Below are positions 26,535-35,056 of a stretch of DNA of 64,000 bases, one piece after another (position 1 is the first letter of the stretch; each line of letters begins with the position of its first letter). Under the pieces are notes generated by a model. It was not told the origin of the DNA, searched no databases, and saw nothing but the letters and a program-made list of their open reading frames with translations. The translations under genes were made by a program, and so were the position numbers. Origin of the DNA: Fuerstiella sp041398845 (GTDB lineage Bacteria > Planctomycetota > Planctomycetia > Planctomycetales > Planctomycetaceae); the NCBI GenBank assembly GCA_041398845.1, contig JAWKTZ010000007.1:1-64000 (forward strand), read 5' to 3'.

Positions 26535-26783
26535 ATGATTAAAAACACGCCATCGCCGCCGCTGCGGCCAAATGACGCTGTCCCGAGCCCCGGCAACGGG
26601 CCTTGTGCCGCCGGGTCGATCTCTCAGCCGCCTCCGCGGCGCACACGTGCCGTGGCGAATGAAGCACCGGATGCCGATCCCGGCCCTTGGTGCTGCTACT
26701 GCCATAAGAAGAGAGGGAGCACCGACACGTGCGTTCACTGCAACGCTTTTCGGGTTGCTCCGCATTGCTTTCGGGCTTCCTGA
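26535..26783 (+). CDS. small zinc-ribbon protein, unknown
   Basis: An 82-residue protein with a Pro/Ala-rich disordered first half and a compact PWCCYCHKKRGSTDTCVHCN motif, two CxxC pairs that would hold one zinc. It begins a short plus-strand run with 26842 and 27205. No ribosome-binding site is obvious. The zinc motif supports a real gene, but nothing indicates its job. Confidence 0.5.
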   Translation: MIKNTPSPPLRPNDAVPSPGNGPCAAGSISQPPPRRTRAVANEAPDADPGPWCCYCHKKRGSTDTCVHCNAFRVAPHCFRAS

Positions 26784-26841
26784 TCGGGCCAAGACCAGTA
26801 AGCATTCTCCGTCCATAGCCAACTTCAACCGGGATAGCGAT

Positions 26842-27069
26842 ATGGCCAGGAACGAAAAATCCGCTTTCGAAGCGCCGCTTCACAAATCCGAACCGGACGA
26901 TGCCTGTGAGCATCGGAACGTCGATCGGGTTGAGAATGAACTTCGTGCAATTCGAATGGCCGTCAGCGAGCTTGAGCAGAGACTCAAAAGCAACAAGTGC
27001 CCGGCCAAGGACCCGGCATTCGACGATTATGCGTGGTTCCAGAGTTGGACGCAGTACCCACGCATCTGA
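26842..27069 (+). CDS. small charged helical protein, unknown
   Basis: A 75-residue protein starting MARNEKSAFEAPLHKSEPDD, with one amphipathic helix (VENELRAIRMAVSELEQRLKS) of coiled-coil type and a terminal aromatic patch (DDYAWFQSWTQYP). It lies between the zinc-ribbon gene and the winged-helix gene on the same strand. Confidence 0.45.
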   Translation: MARNEKSAFEAPLHKSEPDDACEHRNVDRVENELRAIRMAVSELEQRLKSNKCPAKDPAFDDYAWFQSWTQYPRI

Positions 27070-27204
27070 CACGGCGTACCCGCATGTGAATCCCACATTC
27101 TGTCGTCGCGCCCCATTCCGCAACTGTGGCGGTGCTCACTTTGATGAGCAATTCATCGACCGAGCACTCTGCCGATTGGTAAACAACAGAGATCTGGAGC
27201 GATC

Positions 27205-27642
27205 ATGGTCACAATCACTGACTTCACCCTGCGTATCGGTGCCAACTTCCATGCGAACGGCTACGTTGTCCATCTGGCAGATACGACTGTCGTCCTCAGG
27301 CCAGGACCGTTCTCAACGCTTTGTGAGCTGGCGCGGGCTCGCTTATTGAATCCCGGAGGTATCGCGAAGCCTGCTGATTTCGGTCTGCTCGATCGAGACA
27401 GGGATGCGCTGTACCAGCGTCTTTCCCGACTACGTGCCGAACTCAATGCCGAGGAACGCGGATTAGGACGCGAATTGATCATGACGGTTCGCGGAACGCA
27501 GCAATACAAGCTGTGTGTGGAAACATGTCGAATCAAGATTCTGCCGGACGTGGCAGCACTCTGTCCGCCCGTGTCTCCGCGCGTTGTCCAGGATCTGCTT
27601 CGATTTGCCGTCGGCACGGATCCTCAGACGAGATCCGCGTAA
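27205..27642 (+). CDS. winged-helix (OmpR-effector-like) DNA-binding protein
   Basis: A 145-residue protein. Its order of elements resembles the C-terminal DNA-binding domain of response regulators: a short sheet (VVHLADTTVVLRPGPF), a first helix (STLCELARARLL), a recognition-helix region (RDALYQRLSRLRAELNAEER) and a wing (ELIMTVRGTQQYKL). No receiver domain is present. It closes the short plus-strand run at 26.5-27.6 kb. Its 3' end overlaps the opposing HNH remnant by about 110 bases. Assignment is moderate, and the target is unknown. Confidence 0.5.
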   Translation: MVTITDFTLRIGANFHANGYVVHLADTTVVLRPGPFSTLCELARARLLNPGGIAKPADFGLLDRDRDALYQRLSRLRAELNAEERGLGRELIMTVRGTQQYKLCVETCRIKILPDVAALCPPVSPRVVQDLLRFAVGTDPQTRSA

Positions 27643-27925
27643 AGGTGATCAACCTGGCTTGGGCGGTGAGCGTGACTCTGTTATCTGCGGAAGGGAGTTT
27701 GCCGTGCCTGCGGCGTTCGTCGATTCCCGAGATGTTCGGGCCTTTGGCATTGTTACAGCGAAAGCAGCTCCATGCTGTATTGTCGAGTGTCGTCGGGCCC
27801 GATAATTTCTGTGGGATGATGTGGTCGAGTTCAAAGTGCAGTTCATCGAACTCCTGGGGCATCTGACAATACTCGCAGGTGGCCTTGGCGCGCTACCGAA
27901 CCTTGTCGTGAAGAGATTCCGCCAT
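27533..27925 (-). pseudogene. HNH endonuclease remnant with early stop
   Basis: From ATG 27925 the frame reads MAESLHDKVR, then TAG, then RAKATCEYCQMPQEF. Next comes the HNH core FELDHIIPQK, LDNTAWSCFRCNNAKGPNISGID, with Cys pairs for structural zinc. After that the expected C-terminus (FHPR...GRATV) is replaced by an unrelated frame. So it has a nonsense codon at position 11 and a damaged 3' end. It follows the small gene at 27932 by seven bases, a pairing seen elsewhere in bacteria between a short helical protein and an HNH nuclease. Confidence 0.65.
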
Positions 27926-27931
27926 CACCAA

Positions 27932-28225
27932 CTACTGGCCGGAAGGATTCGCATTGAGCGTCACGCGAGCTCGTGATTTCAGCATGGAAACGAAGGCACC
28001 GACTCGATCGTATCGCTCCGTCTCCAGTCGCTCCTCATCAGAAAAGTTTCCCCGCCGGGCTTTCTCAGCCAACTGGTGCATGCGTTCCACATCGGTCTGG
28101 CGAAACTTCATTTCCAGAATGGATTCAGCCAGTTCACGCGACATCCCCGGCTGATCGAGCAGTCGGGTGAAGAGTTCTGCTTCTGTCGGTGGCTGGGCGG
28201 GCGTTTGGGATTCGATGGTTGACAT
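27932..28225 (-). CDS. small helical partner protein of an HNH nuclease
   Basis: A 97-residue protein: AELFTRLLDQPGMSRELAESILEMKFRQTDVERMHQLAEKARRG, DEERLETERYDRVGAFVSMLKSRARVTL. Proteins with this pattern (RM..LA.KAR.G.L...E...Y..VG..L) are typically encoded immediately before HNH endonuclease genes, in a toxin-antitoxin-like arrangement. Here the nuclease is decayed. ATG 28225 lies exactly six bases after a TATACT box, suggesting a leaderless transcript. The upstream extension to 28255 is unlikely because of that box. Confidence 0.65.
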   Translation of the reverse strand: MSTIESQTPAQPPTEAELFTRLLDQPGMSRELAESILEMKFRQTDVERMHQLAEKARRGNFSDEERLETERYDRVGAFVSMLKSRARVTLNANPSGQ

Positions 28226-28231
28226 GGTGGA

Positions 28232-28237
28232 AGTATA
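28232..28237 (-). promoter_or_regulatory. -10 box TATACT six bases before the start codon
   Basis: On the minus strand TATACT ends six bases before ATG 28225. The same spacing is seen at 54746-54751 and 55927-55932. It implies transcription starting at or next to the A of ATG. Confidence 0.5.
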
Positions 28238-28882
28238 CCACAGGCGGTCAAGCACTTGCGACTGGAAGGTGAAGAGTTTTTTTAGTCCAAGGTTCCTTGG
28301 CTGTCAGGCAGTTTTCTGACCGTGTATGGAACCCGGCACGCAGCCCGAACCGGTAAGGAGGCCAGATTCCGCGGTATCCGTCAAGCCCTTCCTTCGGCTT
28401 ACCGCCATCATCTGATGCCATGGGCAACTTGGAGTTCGTGCAGTATTCGCGACCAGGATTTCCAAATCTTCGCCCGAGCGCAGTCATGCGACAGAATCAG
28501 AAAACAGTACGCGCGGCGGGTAGTGGAGCAAAGAAACGGCGAAGCTGATCAGAGAAGGGGATTGCTCCGTGTGCGGCGACCATGGTGAACGCCTGATGGC
28601 GTTTCCCCGAATCAACGTTGCCTGTCGTCTCTCGTTTGGCGTCGCGACGGGAGCATCACGTTGACCGCAAGCGAACGAAACGAATGGTCGGGTCAAGAGT
28701 ATTCACGCTGCGTGAAGCTACCCGTCAGGAAACATGAGAACACACGTCCGTATGACGCTTCATCGCCGAACCTGAGCCATGTTTGTAGCAGACCTTCACA
28801 TAAAAAGTGTTATGTTAACCGGAGTTTTCCGCTTCCCTCCGCGGTCCATCGGACCCGGAGTGTTTGATCGTCCACCGGACGG
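28238..28882. other. intergenic, no convincing gene
   Basis: About 640 bases. Weak pairings (CCAAGG/CCTTGG near 28287-28300; AACGCC/GGCGTT near 28590-28606) and a 42-codon plus-strand frame from 28421 (MGNLEFVQYSRPGFPN) are present, but nothing is recognisable. It may be decayed sequence. Confidence 0.4.
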
Positions 28883-29080
28883 TCAGAATGATCCTGCGGA
28901 ACGCAGAAAATCGAGAGTCGCCGGATCCCGATCACCGATGGCTGCCAGCAACAGTTCATAGACCTTGACATCCATCAGAATATGTTTCTTTGAGGCCGCT
29001 CGGTCGATCACTCGAACCGGCAACCCGCCGGATTCGTGGAGTGCAGCACGCTGTTCGGCGGTCAATACGGGATCGTTCAT
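28883..29080 (-). CDS. small antitoxin-like protein
   Basis: A 65-residue protein, PVLTAEQRAALHESGGLPVRVIDRAASKKHILMDVKVYELLLAAIGD. It shares 'LT.EQRAAL......(P/I).(V/C)......(Y/I/L).(L/M)D..' with the antitoxins at 54476 and 55660. In those, the toxin gene follows directly. Here no ParE-like gene follows, so it may be an orphan antitoxin or belong to a lost pair. Confidence 0.55.
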   Translation of the reverse strand: MNDPVLTAEQRAALHESGGLPVRVIDRAASKKHILMDVKVYELLLAAIGDRDPATLDFLRSAGSF

Positions 29081-29613
29081 AGATAGCAGATGGGAATGGA
29101 CCAGATGTTCGGCGATGGCTTCCGGGGCTTTGCCGAAAGCTGTTCGAACAGAATGGCAGCCTGACAGAACGCAACAGATCTGTCACGCAGAAGACGACCA
29201 ATCTGCACTGCACACCGAGTGACTCGACCAGTCACGTCTCCCCTGCCGGGAATCGATGCCGCGGTCAATGCTCAGCAGGCCGCCGCTGAAAAGTCTGCTG
29301 GAGAAGCATCAATAGAAGTCGAAGAGTATGCCGCCACCGTGACCATCCCCGACATCAAACCTGTCAAGATTCTGAGCAGATTGCAGATTGGCCAGTCAAT
29401 TGTGATGGGTCCATTTTGCACGCCGATGTCCACATCGGCTCGGGGTCCGAGTCCTCACCATCCGCCGCACCGCCCAACGCCCCGATCCCCCAAAACGACC
29501 TCTGAAACGCGACTCCGCAGCGGCCCCGCTCGAACACGCGTCGCATTAAGGACGTGATGAGACCTTTTCTCGATGCTTCAGTTTCATGGCAAAAAGAGTT
29601 TGACAGGCAATCC
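29081..29613. other. intergenic or decayed, no convincing gene
   Basis: A 63-codon minus-strand frame (29077-29268) overlaps the antitoxin-like gene by four bases but has no recognisable content. A 112-codon plus-strand frame (29219-29557) is Pro/Thr/Arg-rich and looks fortuitous. I see no RNA gene here. Confidence 0.4.
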
Positions 29614-30294
29614 TCATTGAGGCGGAATCGGTGCGGAATATCGGCACTTCGGAAAAGCGGAGCAGCCGAGGAATGGCTGTCCTTGATTCGGCCCTTTGGA
29701 TGAGATTCGCTGAACAAGTTTTGAACCACATTTGGGGCAGTGATTGGAAGACGCCCGTTGGTCATTCCGATCGTCTGCCGTCGATCGTGCCGATTGCTGC
29801 ATCAGTTCTGAAATCTGTGAGGAGACTTCGATCGCCGAGTAACTGCGAGCGGCAGCGACGTGCAACAGGGGCAGTCCCGCCGTGGCGAACACTTCGTCGA
29901 CGAATGCATCGCGTTGCCGACGGTGTTCTTTCTGGTGACTTCGATCATCCAGTTCAATGGCACAGACCGGACGCATAGTGCGCGGCTCACACAGCACGAA
30001 GTCGACATGCTTGCGATCAATTCGCCCTTTCGCTCCCCTGTTCTCGTTTGGTTGAGCCACAAAGAACAGGTCCCACAGATTCACTTTCGCGCAAATCACA
30101 AACTGCGAACCCACAGCCTGCCGCAGTACGTGGTAAAACGAAAGCTCGGCTGGAGACAGAAAGTCGTCCCGGTGCCGATACGGCAATCCTGCCGCCTCGG
30201 TCCCTGACGGCATTGAAAACCCCAGCAACTGCAGAATCCGCCCGAGGCAGCCGATTCGTTCGGTTGTCACTTGCTGAGATTTCCTCGAATTCAC
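29614..30294 (-). CDS. DUF2726 nuclease-like protein with C-terminal zinc finger
   Basis: A 226-residue protein. The DUF2726 domain (about 40-165) contains LSPAELSFYHVLRQAVG, then KHVDFVLCEPRTMRPVCAIELDDRSH and LPLLHVAAA, a D...E-L-D pattern of the restriction-endonuclease-like fold. A polar linker leads to a topoisomerase-type zinc finger, CPKCGSKLVQR...FLGCSAFPKCR (about 190-220). DUF2726 proteins often occur in mobile elements and beside restriction systems. This one is the last gene on the strand of the type I R-M cluster, about 170 bases after hsdR, and may act on DNA with it. Catalysis is inferred. Confidence 0.75.
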   Translation of the reverse strand: MNSRKSQQVTTERIGCLGRILQLLGFSMPSGTEAAGLPYRHRDDFLSPAELSFYHVLRQAVGSQFVICAKVNLWDLFFVAQPNENRGAKGRIDRKHVDFVLCEPRTMRPVCAIELDDRSHQKEHRRQRDAFVDEVFATAGLPLLHVAAARSYSAIEVSSQISELMQQSARSTADDRNDQRASSNHCPKCGSKLVQRISSKGPNQGQPFLGCSAFPKCRYSAPIPPQ

Positions 30295-30466
30295 GGATGA
30301 TGACTCAATCCAGATTTATTGCAGGAGTGTCGTAATTGAATTGTAGAATTGGCCGACGAAGCGGCGTGAAAGCGACAGATTTTGCGGGTGGTTCGCGATC
30401 TCGGTCATGACGACGTCTCTCGCTGGCAACGGTCTGCGTATGGCGACATCAGCCCAGAGATTGTGC

Positions 30467-33416
30467 TTATACCGCACCTCCGTCGAACGTCAGGCCGAAG
30501 ACGGTGTCGGCGAGCCATCGTTTGAATCCTTCGTTGTCGCTGTATTGTTTGAATAACTCAGTATCGTCTTTGAGCAGCCCAACCATCACCCGCAGCAGCG
30601 CGGCGTCGTGTTCGATGCGGGCCTTGCTCTTGTCGCCCTGCTTTTTGGCGTTCTGATAGGCCGCGTCGGCTTTGACTTTGGCCGGGATTTCCTCGGTGAT
30701 CAGCTTTCGGACGCGGTCCTCGTCGGACCATGAAATGTTGCCAAACTGATCGTTGAACGTCTTGAGGATGTTCGACAGCGTGTCGAGTTCTGGCGGTTGT
30801 TTGTGACCGCCACCGCTGGTGGGGACCGGGTCGATCTCGGCGTCTTCATCGGCCAGATGGATTTGCATGGCCGCGTGTTTTTCAACGCGGTAGCTGTCCA
30901 TGTCGATCGACTCCAGAATCCCCTTCGACAGGTCTTCCTCTTTGGGAGCCGGGAGCTTAGGGATCAGAAAGTTGAGGAAGATCGACAGCTTTTCCCAGCC
31001 GGGCACCTTGTAGCTCGATGGCAAGATCGAGCCGAGGAATCCATAGGTCCGGCAGAATGCTTTTGCTTTGCCTTTGAAATCGACTTGACCGTCTTCGTCG
31101 AGTTCCTCGTTGTAGGTCGCCACGCAGGCATCCAGGATCGGGTCGAGTTTGTCCCGGTCGGCCCCATCGAGGTAGAGTTTTACCAACTCGTCGATGTGTT
31201 CAGGGCCGTAAACCTGATAGCCATCAAGATCGCCCTTCAGGTCGTGCAGCTTGTTCGGATCGGTTTCCCTGCTGAGGATCGTCGTGCGGTAGTAGCGGGC
31301 GAACGCTTCCTGAATCGTGTCCGTGTCGTTCAGGAAGTCGAGGACGAACACATCGTGTTTCTGTGGATGTGCGCGGTTTAGCCGTGAGAGTGTTTGGACG
31401 GCTTTGATGCTCGACAGCGGCTTGTCGACATACATCGTGTGCAGCAACGGCTCGTCGTAGCCGGTCTGGAATTTGTCGGCACAAATCAGAAACCGATACG
31501 GGTCTTCCTGAATCCGGTCGGCGATCTGGCTGCTGGGGAATCCGTTGAGTGTCGCTTCGGTGACCTTCTGCCCGCCATATTCGTGTTCGCCGGAGAAGGC
31601 GACGATGGCCTGATACGGGCTCTTGCGTTCCTTGAGGTAGTCGGACATCGCGTGGAAATACTGAATCGCCCGCTGGATGCCGCTGGTGACGACCATCGCG
31701 CGGGCCTGACCGCCGATTTTCTTCAGGCCGATCACCTGCTCATGAAAGTGGTCGACCATGATCTCGGCTTTGAGCCGGATGGCGTGGTCGTGGCTTTCGA
31801 CGTACTTGCGGAGCTTCTTCTTGGCTTTCTTCGTATCGAACTCGGGGTCGGCTTCAATCGCTTTGACCAGCTTGTAATAACTCGCGACGGGTGTGTAGTT
31901 CGCCAGTACATCCAGAATGAAGCCTTCCTGAGTGGCCTGCTTCATCGTGTAGCTGTGGAAGGGTCGGTGCTTTGTTTCTTCGCCCTCGGGGTACGGCTCG
32001 CCGAAGATTTCCAGCGTCTTGTTCTTGGGGGTCGCGGTGAAGGCGAAGTAGCTGGCATTCGGAAGCAGCTTGCGGGCCTCCATAATGCGGTTGATTTTGT
32101 CCTCGGTGGTCTCGTCTTCCTGTTCCTCACCAGCTTCCGAGAGTGCCATGCTCAGCGCGGCTGATGTCTTGCCACCCTGGCTGGAATGGGCTTCGTCGAT
32201 GATGATCGCGAACTTTCTGCCACGATGGTCGCTGCCGATCTCCTCCAGGATGAACGGGAATTTCTGGACGGTCGAAATAATGATCTTCTTGCCGCCCGCG
32301 ATGAACTTCCGCAGATCGCCGGAATGCTCCGCGTGACCGACTGTGGCTCCGACCTGGGCAAACTGTTTGATCGTGTCCCTAATCTGCTGATCCAGAATGC
32401 GACGGTCGGTGATGACAATGATCGAGTCAAAGACTTCCTCGTCAGCCTGTTTCAGTCCGATCAGTTGATGGGACAGCCAGGCAATCGAGTTGGACTTCCC
32501 GCTGCCTGCCGAATGCTGAATCAGATAATAACGCTGCCAGCTTCGCAGCGACCGTCAGCCAACGGCTTACCCGGACAACGTCGAGCTGGTGATACCGGGG
32601 CCAAATCTGCGTTCGCTTCTTTCTACCTGTCTTCTCATCCTTTGATTCCACGACACGGGCGAAGTTCTCCAGAATGTTCGTCAAACCAGTGGGCGTCAGA
32701 ATCTGTTTCCACAGATAGTCGGTTTTGATACCTGCTGGATTGGGCGGATTGCCTGCGCCGTCGTTGTAGCCTCGGTTGAATGGCAGGAACCAGGATGCTT
32801 TCCCTTTCAGGTGCGTGCAGAAACGGACCTCGTGATCGTCGATGGCAAAGTGAGCCACACAGCGACCGAACTCGAACAGCAGCTCGCGTTGATCGCGGTC
32901 TTTCTTGTACTGCCAGACGGCATCTTCCACCGTCTGTTTGGTGAGGCTGTTCTTCAGCTCGAACGTGGCAATTGGCAGGCCGTTGATGAACAGGCCCAGA
33001 TCGAGTGCCAGTTGCGTTTCATCCTGGCTGTACCGCAACTGCCGAGTCACGCTGAAACGGTTGGCAGCAAACCGTTCTTCGGCTTTGGTGTTGCCGGGCG
33101 TCGGCGTGCCGTAGAACAGGTCGACGTGATGCGGACCGTGCTTGAGACCATGCCGCAGGACGTCGATTGTTCCTCGTTTGGTGATCTCGCCCTGTAACCG
33201 GGCCAGAAACTTTCGTCGCGTCGGATTGTCCGAATCGAGCGAGAAAGCCTCGATCAGTGGTTCCTGAGTCGCCTTGATGAACGCACAAAGCTGAACGAGA
33301 TCGACGGCATAGGCCTGGTCATAATCGCTCGGCTGACCAGCCACCCAGCCGGATGACGTCATGTGTTTGACGATCAGGGATTCGAGTCCCCCTTCGCTGG
33401 TATCCGCCTTTTTCAC
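30467..33416 (-). pseudogene. hsdR: type I restriction enzyme R subunit, frameshifted
   Basis: Two frames together make a roughly 980-residue HsdR. The N-terminal part (33416 to about 32560) has the nuclease domain with LALDLGLFINGLPIATFELKN (E-x-K) and PRYHQLDVVR. The C-terminal part (about 32540 to 30467) starts in another frame with QRYYLIQHSAGSGKSNSIAWL (Walker A). It continues with FAIIIDEAHSSQGGK, SYFAFTATPKNKTLE, FQTGYDEPLLHTMYVDK and SRLNRAHPQK, the SF2 helicase motifs. Two missing single bases about 30 apart, one in GGG and one in GG, would restore one frame through KPLADGRCEAG. This may be an assembly error or a loss of restriction activity. HsdR translocates DNA and cuts unmodified targets with HsdM2S. 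Confidence 0.85.
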
Positions 33417-33589
33417 ACCTGCACCCCCTGACCGAGCGTGTTCCGGCCCGGATTTCCGCTGCTCTCAACGGCCAGAGTCAAATAGCCGTCAAATAAGGCG
33501 GGAAGCCGTAACTTCAGTGATTTCAATGAGTTCCGAATCATCATTCTGTTTCCGTCGACTCCCGGTTCCGCTCCAGTCAAATAAAACTC

Positions 33590-35056
33590 TCAGGCCCAGA
33601 ATGGCACATATTTCATGAACTTCTTCGATGCATCGGAGTCAACTGCCCGAATAACACCTTCCTCGACTGCCTCCCGGATGTACCGGGACGCCATCGCACT
33701 GTTCTCTTTTCCGATGCCGAATCGGTCTCGGATCGAGGCATTCGTCAGAAAGTCACGGTCCACGTATTTCAGGCAGGCGTGCAGATAGCAGGCCCGGACC
33801 CGGTCGGCTTTGTCCATTCGCGTCAGCTGCTGTGGGGCGAACAGGATTGAGCGGGTATTGTCTCCGTCTTTCTCAAAGATCGGGGCTGGCAACTGATACA
33901 GCTCGGTCTGAAACACGACCTTGTCCACACCGCTGCCACGTTCCTCGCAGATGCCGATGCGACGCAGGAACGATGCCAGAGCCTCATTTCGCGAACGGGG
34001 CGGTGAGTTGAGAAACCGATCCGTTTCAACAAGTGGCGCGCCGGGGTTGGTCACTTCCAGACGGTTGTCGAACAGTTCCACCATTGGTCCCGTCCCGGTG
34101 GCGAAGAAGTCTTGATGAATCAACGCATTGGCGACCAGCTCGCGAACCGCCAATTCTGGGTACATCGGAACGCTCTTGCGGATGGCCGACTCAATCACTT
34201 CGTTTGTCGGCAGCACAGCATTGATGAAACTGATCAATCCCTCGAAGCCGACTGCATATCCCTTCTGACCTTCCTGTTCGCGTTCCGTTTCGACGCGGCC
34301 CGTCCCCTTGTAAACGACTACTCGCACTGCTTTGCGCCGCAGCGACTGAAAGTCCTTCAGGTTGCGAGCGAAAAGCACTGCTCCCAGATTCGTGATGTTC
34401 CACCGGCCGGCGTCGGTTGCCGCAATCAGGTCATCACTGGCCAACGCTGAAAGGATCGCATCGTGCCGTTGAGGAGCCGGCAGTCGGAGCAGCTCGAAGT
34501 AGGCGTGATGGTCGAGCAATCCCAGCAAGTCATCCACTGGCAGGTTTTCAGCCGCGAGCATGTCCTCGAACGGCGTCTGATCGAAGATTCGCCACAGTTC
34601 CCGTTCTTTCTCGGCGAAGTCCTTCAGCTTCTTCTTGTACGAACCGACCCGAACGAACTCCTGCCCCTGAAACCGTACCGGATGCCGAAACGCCCGGCCA
34701 ATTTCCAGCAGTACGACCGCCTTGGCATCGACCTCGACCGAGTAAAACCGGAAGTGAATCTTTGGTTCCAGTAACCGCAGCAGCCAGTTCTCCAGTTCCT
34801 CGTTGCCGACCTTCTTGGTCGCCGAATTGAATGAGGTGCCGATCACATCGTGCGTGGTGTCATCGATGCCCCAGACCAGATACGCCGAGCTTTTGCCGTA
34901 CAGCGCCGCCGAGTTCGCCAGGGCCGAGATGTACTCGCCGATCTCCTCGGGGTTCTCGTTGTTGTGCTTGAACTCCACCCATTCGGTTTCGACGGGCAGC
35001 TTGCGCAGTTCCTGCACCAGACTGATGAGGTACTCGGTCGAGCGATCTGTGCTCAT
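33590..35056 (-). CDS. AlbA_2 (Schlafen-like) ATP-binding protein embedded in the R-M operon
   Basis: A 488-residue protein. The N-terminal AlbA_2 domain (about 15-130) reads LPVETEWVEFKHNNENPEEIGEYISALANSAAL and SAYLVWGIDD, ending HPVRFQGQEFVRVGS. The middle and C-terminal part matches the ATPase-like module of this group: MYPELAVRELVANALIHQDFF, VELFDNRLEVTNPGAP, FLRRIGICEERGSGVDKV. A final winged helix (FLTNASIRDRFGI) follows. Its start overlaps the hsdS stop by four bases, so it is a true operon member between hsdS and hsdR. Similar genes accompany type I systems in other bacteria; the role is unproven, possibly tRNA/RNA cleavage or regulation. Confidence 0.8.
   Translation of the reverse strand: MSTDRSTEYLISLVQELRKLPVETEWVEFKHNNENPEEIGEYISALANSAALYGKSSAYLVWGIDDTTHDVIGTSFNSATKKVGNEELENWLLRLLEPKIHFRFYSVEVDAKAVVLLEIGRAFRHPVRFQGQEFVRVGSYKKKLKDFAEKERELWRIFDQTPFEDMLAAENLPVDDLLGLLDHHAYFELLRLPAPQRHDAILSALASDDLIAATDAGRWNITNLGAVLFARNLKDFQSLRRKAVRVVVYKGTGRVETEREQEGQKGYAVGFEGLISFINAVLPTNEVIESAIRKSVPMYPELAVRELVANALIHQDFFATGTGPMVELFDNRLEVTNPGAPLVETDRFLNSPPRSRNEALASFLRRIGICEERGSGVDKVVFQTELYQLPAPIFEKDGDNTRSILFAPQQLTRMDKADRVRACYLHACLKYVDRDFLTNASIRDRFGIGKENSAMASRYIREAVEEGVIRAVDSDASKKFMKYVPFWA

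Noticed and set aside
29219..29557. Plus-strand 112-codon frame
   Set aside because: Low-complexity Pro/Thr/Arg end and no recognisable start signal; probably fortuitous.
30797..32164. Plus-strand frames opposite hsdR
   Set aside because: They mirror the helicase gene, whose motifs are unmistakable on the minus strand.
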